Shown: positions 1-12,929 of the stretch, in pieces | Layout: each line of letters opens with the position of its first letter | Numbering within the stretch: the stretch's first letter is position 1 | NCBI GenBank assembly: GCA_019787685.1 | Contig: JAHNUO010000001.1 | Coordinates: forward strand, 2,728,001-2,792,000 | Origin: Chiua virens | Taxonomy: Eukaryota; Basidiomycota; Agaricomycetes; Boletales; Boletaceae | Length of the DNA stretch: 64,000 bases | Reading direction: 5' to 3' | Position numbers and translations under genes: made by a program | Notes under the pieces: model-generated | What the model saw: only the letters and a program-made list of their open reading frames with translations | Database searches by the model: none | What the model was told of the DNA's origin: nothing

Positions 1-827
1 GTGATCGTCGGGAAGCGGCGGGTAACCTGCAAAGTCAAAATCATCCTGCACTGCATGGAGTCTCGGACATGACTTGGGAACGAACCAATGATGCGCATAT
101 ACCAGAAACTATCGTCGACTTGAGCCCGAAGTTCGTGCCACTCCTCCGTGTTCATCCCTAGACCGTATGCCATTCTAACGACCGACTCAGCTTAGTCACG
201 ATGCACTTTGTGCAACGGATACATACGCTTCCATCAAAACCATCCCAAGTTTCTTCATTTTTTCAATCCATTTCTCGTATTTGACCTGGAATTCTGCGAC
301 GGTTGGCCACTGGTTTTCACCTCCAAGCGGTCGCGACTTGTCAGGGTTCTCGATAGGCCTGTAAATGTCGATAGCTTCGTGATTATCCGCTTTCCCGTTC
401 GTAACGTTTTCTTGAGTCTCTGGTATCCTACCAGTGTCATCGCACGATCGGTGAATCAGTGAACGGGAGGGTTGAGTATTAATGTTGACGCACCTCGTGC
501 AAAGTCCTGGTTCTTCAACGAGATCTTGTCCTTCTCAGCTTGAGGGAGAGCAAAGAACTCTCGGGCTAGCCGTGCAAGCACTTCCGGTTCGTCAGGCTCG
601 ACGCAGCGAGAGATGTCCAGATAAAAGAACCCATATTCTACACAGGCTGTGTGGAGGGCCTTGGATACTGCCTCTCGTTCCGCGTTATCGGCAGATCCAG
701 TGTCCCAGTATGGTGCGATATTGATGATGGGCAGCTGGAATCCACGTTGAGCATCGTCCATGATCGTAGTCATGGCTTGGCTTGGTGGGAATTCAATCCG
801 ACTCTGACGCTCGGAGCGTGTTGACAA
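1..827 (-). CDS. 2-oxoglutarate/Fe(II) dioxygenase, isopenicillin-N-synthase-like (3' end outside window)
   Basis: Non-haem iron oxygenase of the isopenicillin N synthase-like superfamily; the substrate is unknown. Exons on the minus strand are 827-494, 419-227, 174-86 and 26-<1, with GT-AG introns. Exon 1 holds the DIOX_N start (QLPIINIAPY, then EYGFFYLDIS and REFFALPQAEKDKISL). Exon 2 reads NGKADNHEAIDIYRP. Exons 3 and 4 join as FWYMRIIGYPPLP, a typical family segment. The catalytic HxD...H and RxS motifs would lie beyond the left edge. The start could be codon 1 at 827 or the Met at 773, which begins MTTIMDD. The family assignment is firm and the function is open. Confidence 0.85.
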
Positions 828-1918
828 AATAAGATAAGATTGCCGTGCTGGTTCCAGATTTCTTGCTCGTGCACCAATTTACCATGGTCTCCATCCCACA
901 TACACCGCCTCGCCCTTGATCACAACCAAGTGTATTCCCATATGATTCAAGGAACTCGTTACTCGGAGGAAGTCTGCAAAAAGCACTAAGTGTGCGAGAA
1001 GGGATGCAGAGTAGCTTATTAGATGACAGCTACTGAATTTATGCTGAATGAACGCTACTCGTAACGATCAGGTCGGACTAGACCACAACTTCTCAACACT
1101 AGTGGGGATGCGACAAAGGACAAGACGCGTGAAACTCACGAACGTTGCATGTGGGGCAGTTGAGAGGATATACCAAATCGCAAAGGCAACGGCAACCAGC
1201 AGTACGACCTTTGAGGGTGTACGTCTTCAAAGGTTTCCAAGATACAGGATTACACGCTTCAACGTGCCATTTATGATTGGTTATTAACCATGGATGAAAA
1301 GAGGTCATCCTGATGTATGTGATGTATGTGAACGTAGCATCTCACTGTTAAAATGGAGATGGACATTGCTTTGTTATTTGCAGAGAACGGTATGCTGTCA
1401 CTTGCAAAGCTTGAGAGTTCATCAGAGTGAGTTGTTTGTCCCAACACCATGCGACGTACCTGTTTGTTCAGATCCCTGAGAAGTCAAAAAAAGACACGGG
1501 AATCGCGAACGGAATCTTGTTAATAGTCGACTATATGCATGACCTCTGTGGACGCGTAATAATATAGTACGCAACGAAGCCGGGCAACGAGGATGTTGTG
1601 ATCGGGTGCAAGCTGCAGCAGCAGTCTGGTCTGTCTGAAACCTAAACGTACTCAGGTAATCGGGATCTTCCGATGCCTATAACAGTCTACTACGCGACTT
1701 CAATGGACCACTTCCACTCAGCCTCGGCCTGGGCTCACCCAGGGTATTAATCGTTGCTAATAATTTCACAGTAAAAGTCAGTGCTAAAGACACATGGACC
1801 TACCACGGGAACCCGGTGTCAACTGGTGTGGCTTGTAGTGGCGGCCGCCCAAGGCAGGACTAACACGCCTTGCATTAATCCCCGTTATCGATGTCCTCCG
1901 TCATCGACATAGCTATCA
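828..1918. other. intergenic, no gene seen
   Basis: About 1.1 kb between the dioxygenase start (-) and the MFS gene (+). Only short unsupported open frames are present, and none shows a recognisable domain or a consistent splice pattern. It presumably holds both promoters. Confidence 0.5.
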
Positions 1919-4077
1919 ATGAGTCTATGTGGTTCGTCTTCTCCATGTACTACAGAAGCCCCGCCATGCGTTGAAACCCACCCTTTAAAGCCTAGTGGGC
2001 TTGGAGGATCCTTTGCTATCGTCAAAGGCTATTCATCCACCGTCTCATCCTTACTGAACCTAGTACATTTGATGGCCCCCAGCGTATCGTCAATCCAAAC
2101 CGTGTCAGAAAACCCACTGGTAGCTACGTCGAATGCAAAGGACACGAAAAAGGCAGAAGCTCGGCATACCCAGTTTCCAGAGGTGGTACCGCAGCATGGT
2201 GTACAGGTTATCGGCGCGTAAGTTTGTTCTTGGATGGATGCTCTAAGTGATAACATCCGAGTCAACTCCAATTTTTGGCTGACAGAGCGCTAGTCCAATT
2301 CTGTGGATTTGGGTAGGCACGAGCATTTTCGAGCAAGCGATTCGCATGCTCACGACAAAAGGTACACCTCGTCGTTCGGTGCTTACCAAGGTAAGGCATT
2401 CTTGTGCATTCCCTTCACGTAGCTGAAAGCCACAGATTACTACACCTTACATTACCTGACGAACGAATCGTCATCTACGATTTCGTAAGTATACTGGATT
2501 CCACATATATTTGAAGCTCAAAACACGCCGGATAGTTGGATAGGAAGCGTCAATGCGTTTTTAGTGCCTAGTATTGGTCTTCTTTCAGGTTTCCTTTATG
2601 ATCGAGGTTACTTGTAGGTCCCAGCTTCTTCGGGCGTTAATTTCGACAACTAGTGCTAATCATATCAAGCTACCACCTATTGATTGGAGGGTCATTGATG
2701 GAGTCGATCACATTGTTCATGCTCTCGTTCGCACAGCCAGGTCAATATTATCAGGTCGGTCATCCCATTACCGAGATATCATAGCTGCTTTATACCACGA
2801 GACAGATCTTTCTTGCTCAAGGGATCGGTCTCGGAGTGGCTCAAGGGCTTCTGTACGTCCCGACCCTGGCAGTGGTATCTCATTATTTCGACAAACGTCG
2901 TATGCTTGCAATGTGCCTCGTCGCCGCTGGATCCTCACTTGGAGCGGTTGTACACCCGATCATGTTGAACTATCTCTTCCAGGGGGAATTAGGCTTCGCT
3001 AATGGCGTGCGAATAAGCGCCGCACTCGTCAGCGTTCTACTCCTTGCCGCTTGTCTCCTGATACGCACGCGGTTGGATCCTCCTCAACATCCTACCGATT
3101 ACCTGTCCGTCGCCAGGGGTATCATAAATGACCTGCCCTTTTGTGTCATGGGTGCTGGGTAGGCCTTCACCTGTATCAGACATGTTACTTATATGACGCA
3201 ACTGATGCGGTAGACTAACATGCTTTCACATGGGATTTTATTTCCCGTTGTTTTACTTGCAATTAGATTCGGTCAGCCATGGTAATCCAGAGACATTCTC
3301 GTTTTACTCTGTCCGTGTTGTATATCTCATCCTATCCGTCGATATTGATAATCTCTTTCCTCGACAGTTGGTCCTCCTAAATGGAGGAGCTCTGATAGGA
3401 CGACTGTCGACCGGATTCATTGCACCTTGCGTCGGCGCACCGAGGCTAATTATCGTATCGACCGCCATTGGCAGCTTTCTCATTTTCAGCATGATTGGTC
3501 TGAGCAATGTCTCTTCGGTGGTGGTCATCGGGACGCTTTTCGGCTACTTTTCTGGAATTTGTCAGTTTCGCATTCCCCCCTCCGAGTCACACGATTGCAC
3601 TGATATATTACCAGATATCGCATTGTTGGCACCCCTGATATCCCATCTCACCGATGATTTCTCGGAACTCGGGTGCGTTCGCGCTTCGCTAGAAATGTGC
3701 TGCTGAACGTTGAATATCATACATTGTGATCAGCGCTCGAATTGGATTTGGGGTGACATTCACTGGCATCGGCAGCCTCCTTGGTGCGTGTTTCGCTCAT
3801 GCTTTGTCTGTTACTCTCGCTCAATGTTTGCTGCAACTTCAAGGTGGACCCATCGCTGGTGCGCTGCTGACCTCGCAATACGAGTGGTGGCGACCTGCCT
3901 TGTTCAGTGGGGTGCGATCTATTATTACCTGTGGATCCTTGCAGAGACAAACGTGTTGACCCCTCTTTGCAGTGCGTTGCCTTCGTTGGGTCTTCCTTGT
4001 TGCTGATCATGCAACTCGTGTTGACACGTCGGAAACGCCTCGTTTCAGAACAAAATACGGTCGGTGGAAAAGCATGA
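1919..4077 (+). CDS. MFS transporter, monocarboxylate-porter (MCT/riboflavin) type
   Basis: Twelve-helix major facilitator of the fungal monocarboxylate permease family, probably in the plasma membrane. Spliced exons give the family's string of motifs: GALVQFCGFG, YTSSFGAYQDYY, LTNESSSTISWIGSVNAFL, LAQGIGLGVAQGLLYVP, HYFDKRRMLAMC, GGALIGRLSTGFIAP and GGPIAGALLTSQYEWW. The last exon ends with a basic tail before TGA at 4075-4077. The start is uncertain: Met 1919 or Met 2072. The second gives a 35-residue hydrophilic tail before helix 1 and seems more natural. The conserved GGTAAWCT motif at the head of helix 1 is out of frame with its surroundings (see findings). Substrate unknown. Confidence 0.8.
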
Positions 4078-4599
4078 CACAGACGCATTCAAGATGCATC
4101 CAACGGGAGAAGATGATCATGACTATTTATAACTCTATGAGATGGCCTGGAACACTGATTAATAATAACCTTCTTATTCTGTGATCATGCATATAATATA
4201 TTGGGTGTCCCGCAGCGAACCTGAGCGAGAATCATTAGATCGCCTCGGTATGTTGCTCGCCAGGCTGCAACATCCCTCTCATTTGCTGTATCGGGACTGC
4301 GTCTCATCAATCTTATCGATCGTCGTCTGAACTTGTTTGATGCGCATTGTCTACAGCAGTATGTTCGCGTTACGCGTTGCTTCTGTCACAAGGACTGCAG
4401 GTCGTGATTGAGGGAAGGGTATATTTAAAACGGGGTGACCCGTTGTGCTCGTTCAGAACATCATATAAAGATCGAGAAGCATGAATACAAACGTGTCCAA
4501 AAAGCGTCTAGAAGGTAAGTGATCATTGGATATCAATGGCGCTGTCCAACATGCACTTGGGAGGTATACGAATATACATACTGTTCGATGTACTGGTCA
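4078..4599. other. intergenic between convergent genes
   Basis: No supported gene. A TATA-like run at 4430-4440 lies about 50 nt before an ATG at 4481 that opens a 12-codon frame ending at a GTAAGT donor. No following exon can be recognised. Confidence 0.4.
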
Positions 4600-5607
4600 T
4601 CATTGTGCATGTAATGTATTGAGTGCTCTAAAGCAACCCAGGGCGATTCCGGCAGCGCTGGCATAAATCAAGACGCGCACGAAGAATGGGCTATGCATCA
4701 AAAATGGATATGGGACTAGAACCAGCAAGTCAGCATGCTCGCGTTGCAGGACAGGCAAAGAACGCAAACACGCACAATTTCCGTTGAACGTGGCGCAATA
4801 TTCTACAAAGGAGGCGTACCAAATGGAAAACGCAACCACGATGAGCGGGGCGACCTTGCGGACGGATGTTTTCGAAAACTTGGACTCGAACGCGAAAAAG
4901 TCGATCAAGAGACTTAGGAGAGGCGCGGCGTGCAGGGCGAGATCCGTCTTGATGTCGAGGCGCCGAAATCCTCCTTCAACGGCGCGCTCGGCCGGGAGGA
5001 TAAGGTGAGGGAGGAATATGAGGAGGGACCAGTAAATGGTGGAAATCACGAATTCCAGCTGCGCGGGGTTGAGTCAGATGGATTCCGCTGGGGCTGGTGT
5101 GTAACAAATATTCGCGGACTCACCGGCATGGATATCATCAAAAGTGCTTTTTTGACATGACGAACGGCTGTGTGATTGGCTCGTCAGTGTACACACTCGT
5201 TTCGCTGGCTATACGATGCACGCACTCGCTACCACGGAGGGGAAGATGTCACAGAAGAGACTAACGACCATGTATAGCCATGCGATGACCAACCTACACA
5301 ATCCAGGATGAAGGTTAACATCACCATCCGAGTGTCCCAGACACTCGTAGCGCAAAGACCATACTTACCCTTGGTTGGTTAGAAACAGAAAGTAGCCACC
5401 CTTTTGTGCGACCATCCAATCCCCAAGGTCCCTGAGACGAGATAAACCCCACGTCATGATGCCTGCCGCAGTCGCGTGCAACACAAAAGCCAGCAATCGT
5501 CGCATCGAGTCTGGATTGGATAGATAGAATGGGTTCACTGCAGGTAGGGTTGGCAGAACGAGCTCAGGATTCCCGAGTAAACAGTCAAACGTGCGGTCGC
5601 GCAGCAC
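4600..5607 (-). CDS. AIG1/FAR-17a family integral membrane protein
   Basis: Multi-span membrane protein of the androgen-induced gene 1 family; characterised members hydrolyse fatty-acid esters of hydroxy fatty acids in the ER. Exons read on the minus strand include QKGGYFLFLTNQG, then LVIAWLYMVVSLFCDIFPSV, KKALLMISMPLEFVISTIYW, DLALHAAPLLSLLIDFF, and a C-terminal PYPFL plus a last helix. The Thr of FLTNQG and the His of LALHAAP match the Thr and His reported as catalytic in human AIG1. The tail contains a 60-nt intron (GTGCGT...TTCTAG) whose length keeps the frame open if retained. Divergent from COA8, with 130 bp between start codons. Confidence 0.85.
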
Positions 5608-5737
5608 CTGCCGGCCGTGTAACGTAGCCGATAAACCGTCATGATGGATGACCAGTTGTCAATGGGTAATCGTTTCCCAGACGCCATGGGAAATGTATCG
5701 CCTGTCACTTTCAGCTCAACGTCCAACGAACCTGAGT

Positions 5738-6308
5738 ATGTCCAGGATCCGCTTTGCCCGCTTGCTACACGTCTCGTCCACATCACGACACCTCGTCGGT
5801 CCCAACGACCCCGTCTCCAACCTCCGTCCTATCATCTACACAGACATTCCCGGCAGTACACCCCACTCGCGTGCCCTCGTGCAGCCCAAACCGCACCTCA
5901 ACCACCCTTACTCTCTCAACGAGTTTGCAGACTTGGATTCAGACGTCCCGCACGACCGTACACTCGAGTTGCAGTACAAGCTCGCGCGCGAACAGCTCGA
6001 CGCGTCCAATCACAATTACTGGACAGACGTGCGTTGTTCTCGATCGGTCGCATGACGGTCGCTCATACTAATATTGGCAGAGCAACACGCGTTTCGAATC
6101 AGCCAGAGAGTCCGTTTTGGCGTCTCTTCCGGAATCTGCCTCACCTGAGACGCATGAAAATGCACTCTCAGAATTTTACAAAAAATGGGTGATGCAGGAG
6201 AAAACGAGGCAGGACGAATATGCCAACGAATGGCGAAAACAGAACTGGAGCACCATCCTTCTCGCCGCGCGTGCAGAGTACCAGCGATTCAAGCCGCGTA
6301 TTCTATGA
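5738..6308 (+). CDS. COA8: cytochrome c oxidase assembly factor 8 (APOPT1/COA8 family)
   Basis: Small mitochondrial protein of the COA8 family, which protects and assists assembly of respiratory complex IV. Two exons, 5738-6028 and 6081-6308, flank a 52-nt intron. The N-terminus (MSRIRFARLLHVSSTS) is Arg/Ser-rich like a mitochondrial presequence. It is followed by the family signature VGPNDPVSNLRPIIY, an HPYSL segment, and a charged helical part including NYWTD joined across the intron to SNTRF. An earlier in-frame Met at 5648 would add 30 residues ahead of the presequence, so 5738 is preferred. The stop is only about 70 bp from the end of convergent Nup133. Confidence 0.85.
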
Positions 6309-6379
6309 CGATACAAGTGTCAAAATGACGGGAAATGTACTAATCAGAAAGCATCGCTGTCAATATTTTCCGCCAACTT

Positions 6380-9300
6380 TCACCGCATGAACTCGTATCC
6401 CAGTTCCTCCATCGCCAATTCCCTCACGCTGAAGTAGACATCATCCAACCTCATTTTCTCCACCATTGAGCTCTCAGTCCTAAAGTCTCTTGCCAATCCC
6501 CCGACCATCTCATCCGGCATACCAGGGAATCGTGACGAAGTCTCCGGCATCAGCGGGACAGGCAGACATTGTGAAGGATCCAAGTCAAAGCCCTCTGGCA
6601 ATGGATCACTCGGAGACGTAGAGGCGATCGTGGGTAGAATGAGAAGGAGGGTGTGGTACAATGCACTCGCATAGAAACGGGCTTTTAGTTGTGCGTCGGT
6701 GACGTTGGCCGTTTGGCGGATGGCATCCCAGCTGTAAAGTATTGAACCAAAAAATAGCATATCGAGAGAGGAGTACACGTACTCGTCATGGTAATACACT
6801 CGACACCAGGCTCTTCTGAAGGATGATAGTCGTCGGACGTCTGGAGTACCCTGAATGACGATTTAGCCTGAGCAACCCGCCATGAGCGGGAAAGCAGATT
6901 TCACCTTAGCCCTTGCGAGGAGATGCAACGCGGTCGCATAGTCGTCTACGCTATCCATGTTATCCTTGAGGGTTAACACGTCCACCACACCTTCCACGTT
7001 CAACACCTTTCTCTGCAAGATGTCCCTTACATGATTTTTGAACACCTATATACGCCAAAGACCTAGGTTGGCACGCCAAGTAGGATCAGGATCAGGATCA
7101 ATACACGCACCGTGACGAGACCCCTGCGCTCGCTCTCCTTGAGTTTCTTCGCTTTCAAAGAGAGGACAGCGTCCACCTGCGCGTCCAAACTGTTCTTTTG
7201 TTTTCCACGAATAGTATCCACCACGCCTCGGAAATCAGCGAGCAACTTTTCCTGTACAGCAATAAAGTCCAAGCCATCGTGGAACGCTATCACAAACTCT
7301 CGTCAGTCGGCAATACAAAAGATCCAAAAGTTGGCACCACACCATCGAGCATCGTTTCATCTAACGTCCCGCCTTCCTGCAAGTTTGCAAATTGACAGAG
7401 CTTTCCAAGGGAGAGCATAAACTAACACGTCCGAGCAACGATAATCAGTACGACCATCAAATACAGGATCCCAAGCACCAAAAACACTTACATGCTTCAC
7501 GCCAAGGTCACCTGCACTACTCGCTTCTCCCAATAACCTCCTGCTCGCATCTCCAAACCTGTCCCGCCCCATATCGTTGACCCAGGCGATGGCATTATAC
7601 TCTGACCTCGCCACCACCTGTTCACCCTCTCTTTCCTTGCCTTTCCAGCCCTTGGCAAACAGCTTGTCCATGATGGGACCCCACACGCTTTCCTCTGCAA
7701 AGACGACACGTGCCTCACCTTGTTCGATACACCATCGCACGACTTCGCTGCCAAACGCATCGCCGTATTTACTGAGGTAATTTTGAATCAAGGGTGCCTG
7801 GGGATTTGAAGCGGGTGGATACGGTGTTGGACGAAGGAGAAGTGAAGCGAGGGAGGGGAAGTCGGTATAGGTGGTTGCGAGGGCGAGCGCTTGCTGGAGG
7901 TGCGAAGTGACCCCTGGAGGGAATTTATGCTAAGAGGAAGTTGACAAGAAACAGAGAACGACGTACGCAGCGTCTCAAGTACCTCGGGTCTGAGTTGCGC
8001 AAACTTATCCTCTAGTTCCTTTCTATCCCTCTGCGAGTTTGGATCATCAGCTGCCATCGGGCTAAGAACGCCAGAGCATATGTTAGTAAAAGTAAGTAGG
8101 GAATACGAGGAGTACCTACCTTGCGAGCCAATCCAATCGTTCCTGCACACACGCAAACAACAACGTAGCCACTTCAGGCAACATGTTCACCACGTCCTTG
8201 GTGGTATTACTGGCCCCACTTTCCCTAGCCAACTTTGTCACAGAATCAACGAGCTTCAGTATCGCATCGATGATAACGGGTCTACTTGTCCATGGTTTGA
8301 CCATCGGAAGCTCGACGCCATATACGCCGAGGTTATATGCGCGGTAGGAAAGTGCAGCTTGAAGCGTTCCCTGCGAGTGAAGAAAGGTCTAATCAGATAT
8401 ATTGGCTCTCATAGTCGGAAAAGATGACAGACCACGACGGCCCCGCCGAGCTCTTTCAATGCACCCGGACCCCCGAACCCACTTCCTTCCAACTGGTTCA
8501 GGTAGTCCACCATGAACACCAACAGCTTTCCGACCTCAGATACGCGGTGCTTGAAGAAGTCTCGTGTGACATCTTGTGTAGGGCTTTGCTCGGGCATGAA
8601 TGAAGATGTGGGATCCGACGAAGAGCTCGAGGTAGAGGAGGCATGGGTAGCGATATATGCATGAATTGTATCTGTGATAAGGGAATGAAGTGCACCAGCG
8701 CTGGGTAATATCAGTCTCCGATGCAAATAACAGGGATTACTTGGCGACTCGACTCACTCAATGTGTTCATTCAATCTGACCCAAAGCTGATGACATGCGT
8801 AAAGCTTCTCCGCGTCAATTGCTAGTCGTTGGCGACTTCTTTGAGACATCTAAAGAGATTGTATGGATCAGCATGGTCCATTTGAAAGATAACAGGGAAA
8901 TCGGAGATCCCAACGATGTCACACTAACCTTTCCCAAAGCGCCGTTGTCATTGATAAACCTAATGAGCCAGCTCAATCGCTCTTTCCGTGCGGTTATTTG
9001 ATATGTAAGATCGTGGTTAGCCCGGACGATTTCAGCATCTGAAGGGGTGGGTTGGTCAACATAAAACAAGACAAAAACGTAAATGAAAAAAAAAGATAGG
9101 AAGTTGGATCAAAGACCGAAGGAAACCAGAGCTCACCGCTCGCTATGACGGCAGTGCTGATACCTTCTGCAGCACGCATGAGTGCCTCTCCGTCCAGCAC
9201 CTGCGAAGGCGGGAGAATAAATTGCAAAGGGTTGGCAGCAATAGGAGAATATAGAATGGCTTGCTTCAAGGTAGCCCTGAGTAGATTGGGCAAAGATCTG

Positions 9301-11189
9301 TCCCGAAGCATATATAAGTACCACGAGAGACCGCAATCAGATCAGAAAAATTGCTTACTCTGCCTTGAATGCTTGTACTTTTTCCACATCCAATGAAACT
9401 TTTAACATCGATTCGCCAGTGACCATCAGAACATCAGCTTCGACCTTCCCTTCCCCGCCATCTGCGTCAATGCTGCTCCTCGCGTCCGCATGATCAAGAG
9501 TGATAACTGGGGGGAGTGCAGAAAGTGCCAGGAACTGATCACTCGATGACTTCAGAACCAAACGATCGTGGTAGGGTGTATCTGAAACGATGACACAGTG
9601 AGATATTTCAGACAGGGAATCGAGAAGGAGCATCCGCGTACCTCGAGCACAGAAAATCACAACTTCGCCAAATAACACTGCAGCGATCGCTCCTTCAGAA
9701 AGGAGCGTCAACCGTGGATGCGCCGGCGGAGAAGCAGCATTCTGATTTTATATTTGAACCAATGATTCAACAAGTATCATTTAAAAATCGAAATTGAATG
9801 AGGCTTGATCGGAATCGGTCTGTGCAAAGAATACTCACAGCGACATAAGGGACAACAGTAACACCATCAACACCCCATGAATCACCATGTGTCACAAGGC
9901 GGACGATGGCATATACCCGACGAGGTCCAAAATTGAACGGATCGACAACCATCGCACCAGGATCCTCCTCGGCGCCAGCAGAAGCATATGAAACCAAGAG
10001 TACAAGGGTGTTTGGACTTTTCGTCCTGTTATTAGCTATAATTAGTCCGATTTCATGAATCTGCTTGCCTTTCAACAGTGAGATCAACGCCCTCGAGATC
10101 CTCTATGCCAACACCACCAATTGCTTCCCGTACGACTTGCGCCACGTCCACCTCGTTTTTCAATTCTTCAGTCCCTAGTGTCCACTTTTGGATTCTGGTG
10201 TCAACCAGAGCAAACATATCGTTCCCGAATGAGGCAAGAGCAACAACATTACCAGGTTCCGGTCTCACTGCAGCAGACGGGGCTGACCATCCCAACAGGC
10301 GAGTGAGAGAAAGCGAGGAAGACAGTGTTGGAAGGGCAAACAGCCGCGCTGTGAGGGTGTGCTTTCCACCTTGCGAGGTGATTCCTAACCGGAATATCCT
10401 ACCTATAGAGGTGGCGGCCAGGTATGCATATGCCCCACCAAGACTACCGAGTTTGGTTCGAACAACACACGAAACATATTCTTCTTTGGTAGCATCGAGA
10501 GGGAGATACACCGCTTCGAACGTACTTCCACCTGAGAGTCCAGAAGAGATTGAGGGCCAGAAACGCGTCGCTCCAGTGGGAGAGACAAGGATGAGACCTG
10601 GCTCGATGGAACGGGAGCGGGAAGGGACAATGGCATGGTGTGGTGCCAGAGACGTGGCGTTTGCTTGAGTGGGAGAGGGTGGAGGACAAGGAAGGATGTA
10701 GCATGTTGGACTTGGAGAGGTTGGTTTGAGTGTAGCATGCGACCAGAGGAAACACGTCTTTGCAGAGGTGGCGAGCGTGTACCCGGACGTGGTGTCTATA
10801 CATCCCGTGTACGACTCGACCAGGAAATCTGTGGAAATGGTGAACTGGGCAGCTACGAACTCACGACGACGCGCACCTGTAGATCGGAGAGCTTGTTTGA
10901 CTTCGACTGGCAATCCGCCATACAAGCCAACTACCAGCTCCTCTGTTTTCGCGAATATGGTGTCTTTTTGGTTCGGTGGTCTATCTGCCTGGGTATATCC
11001 CGCTGGAGTTGGTGCTTCGTCAACTTCCATCCCCGAGTCTCCTACCGAGCGCGGAGGGGTAGCGGCCGACGCGACGCGGTGAGCACTATAACCGACGAGC
11101 CTGCGCGGTCGAGGCGGCGTTCGAGAGGTCCGTTGAGGCATTTCATGTCTGTGGGTTTTTCGAGGCGCTGGGGAACCGAACGTCGCCAT
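6380..11189 (-). CDS. NUP133: nucleoporin Nup133 (Nup84/Y-complex scaffold)
   Basis: Large scaffold nucleoporin of the Y-complex. Exon 1 (down to about 10,080) has a Pro/Arg-rich leader, then QKDTIFAKTEELVVGLYGGLP and DFLVESYTGCIDTTSGYTL, the start of the Nup133/Nup155-like N-terminal beta-propeller. About ten further exons encode the propeller remainder (YAIVRLVTHGDSWGVDGVTVV, VFCAR/DTPYHDRLVL) and a long helical C-terminal domain (DAEIVRANHDLTYQITARKE, TFGSFVLPTDES, VDVLTLKDNMDSVDDYATAL). It ends ELAMEELGYEFM before TGA at 6380. Met 11189 (MATFGSPAPRK) is chosen; an upstream Met at 11282 would overlap the OGG1 start region. Total length is about 1,200-1,300 residues, in the usual range. Internal exon borders were not all fixed. 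Confidence 0.8.
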
Positions 11190-11274
11190 AAAGTCGTCGT
11201 GGTCGTGCAAGCCGTTGAGAACAAGATTGCTTGTGTAACAACACCCGAAAACACAACCCAGCACAAAGCTACTC
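11190..11274. promoter_or_regulatory. 85-bp divergent promoter NUP133/OGG1
   Basis: Start codons of Nup133 (-) and OGG1 (+) are separated by only 85 bp, so both transcripts must start inside this gap or overlap at their 5' ends. No clear TATA box is visible. Confidence 0.5.
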
Positions 11275-12699
11275 ATGACCATTCCAACAGGTTTCCGGTG
11301 TCTTCGTCTACCATTGGCCCAGTTGTCCTTGTCTGCCGTCTTAAAGTGTGGACAATCATTTCGATGGACAAGTTATCCCATCGCGTCCGTCGATGATTCC
11401 TCTGAACCCTCCGTGTACGAATACCGATTCTGTCTACGAGATCGCGTTGTCTGCTTGAGACAATCAGCAGAGGCCCTTTTCTATCGTTCCGTCTTCCCCG
11501 ACGGTCCTCTCGACCCCGCCCAAGTGGACGTTCGCGAGGACGAAACGTTGGTTTGGCTCCAAGACTACTTCCAGCTGGACATCGACCTCGTCAGATTATA
11601 CGACGAATGGAGCGAGCGAGATCCCGTCTTTCGCAACGTCCGGTCGCGTTTCCCTGGTATTCGCATGCTGCGTCAGGACCCTTGGGAGAACCTTGTCTCG
11701 TGAGTGTACACAAAATGCTGCTCTCTGGATTCGACACGATCACGCGTAGATTCATTTGCTCTTCGAATAACAACATTGCACGTATAACGAAAATGGTCCA
11801 TGCCCTCTGCAAGCACTACTCGCCACCCCTTCTGACCCTCGACGCTCCGATTCCGGACTCTGACTGCGTGGTAAAAGATGTCGATTATCATCCCTTTCCA
11901 CCTCCGAGTGCTCTTGCTCCTCCTGAAGTTGCAACGAAACTACGGGCGCTGGGCTTTGGTTATCGTGCCGATTTCATCCAACGAACGGCAAAGATGCTGG
12001 TTGAAAAACATGGTACTACCGCGATGGATTCGAAAGCAGTCATCGAAGTGCCGGAGAAGTGGTTAATGACATTGAGGGATTTGAACACCTCGAAAGCAAG
12101 AGAAGAACTGCTCAATTTTGTTGGTGTGGGTCGCAAAGTTGCTGACTGCATTTTGCTCATGAGCTTAGACAAGGTAGCCCCGAACACCTGGTCCACAAAA
12201 TCCATGCTGACAATGACGTAGAAAGAGGTTATTCCAGTGGATACCCATGTCCATCAAATTGCAGCCAAATATTATGGGTTTCGTTCTCTAGGGAGTTCAA
12301 AAAAAGTCAACATGACCCCAAAATTGTACGACGAGATCAACAGTAAATTGGCTGATAATTGGGGAGAATATGCTGGCTGGGCACATTCCGTGCGTAGTCG
12401 GCGTATACTTGCGAAATTGACCTCATGAAGAAAAGCAGGTTCTTTTTACGTCCGATCTGAAAAAATTCTCGTCCTACGGAATGCCCGCGTCCCCTTCTGG
12501 CTCTACAGAAATCACGCCAACTTCTACTCCAAGGGCAACTCCTAGTCAGTCCGCGAGCAAGAAACGAACGAGGACTGAATTACTTGATACGGATAAGCTT
12601 CCAGTGATCATGGACTCGGCATCACAGCGCAATGCCAGCAATCTCATAGAAGATACCAGCCTTGCTGAGAGAGTCAAGCGGAGACGGGGGGGTTATTAA
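11275..12699 (+). CDS. OGG1: 8-oxoguanine DNA glycosylase/AP lyase
   Basis: Base-excision repair enzyme that removes 8-oxoG and nicks the abasic site, nuclear and probably mitochondrial. Exons: 11275-11699, 11750-12173, 12222-12389 and 12439-12699. The N-terminal OGG_N domain contains VLKCGQSFRW. The HhH-GPD domain has SSNNNIARI, then NFVGVGRKVADCILLMSLDK, whose Lys matches the catalytic Lys of human OGG1, and PVDTHVHQIA with the catalytic Asp. YAGWAHSVLFTSDL closes the fold. The last exon is a Ser/Thr-rich tail with basic patches (KKRTR, VKRRRGG) resembling a nuclear localisation signal. About 425 residues. Confidence 0.95.
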
Positions 12700-12929
12700 G
12701 TTGCTGATCTTTACACCGATACCTAGTAGAATTTGGAGTAGTACCCGCTGTGGCTGTGCCACAGTGTAAAGTCTGACAAGGCGAGTCGTGCCAACGCGTA
12801 GTGTGATCTCTGCATCGTATTGATTACAGCAATGTCTCACACGAATCCATACAAGAAATCATAGACACGACACAAGACACCGATCATGAAAACAACTCTT
12901 CCGGATCCGAGGCAGAACACACAGGGCGG

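Noticed and set aside
1048..1308. Overlapping 70-80 codon open frames on both strands
   Set aside because: No motif, no splice continuity, composition like non-coding DNA.
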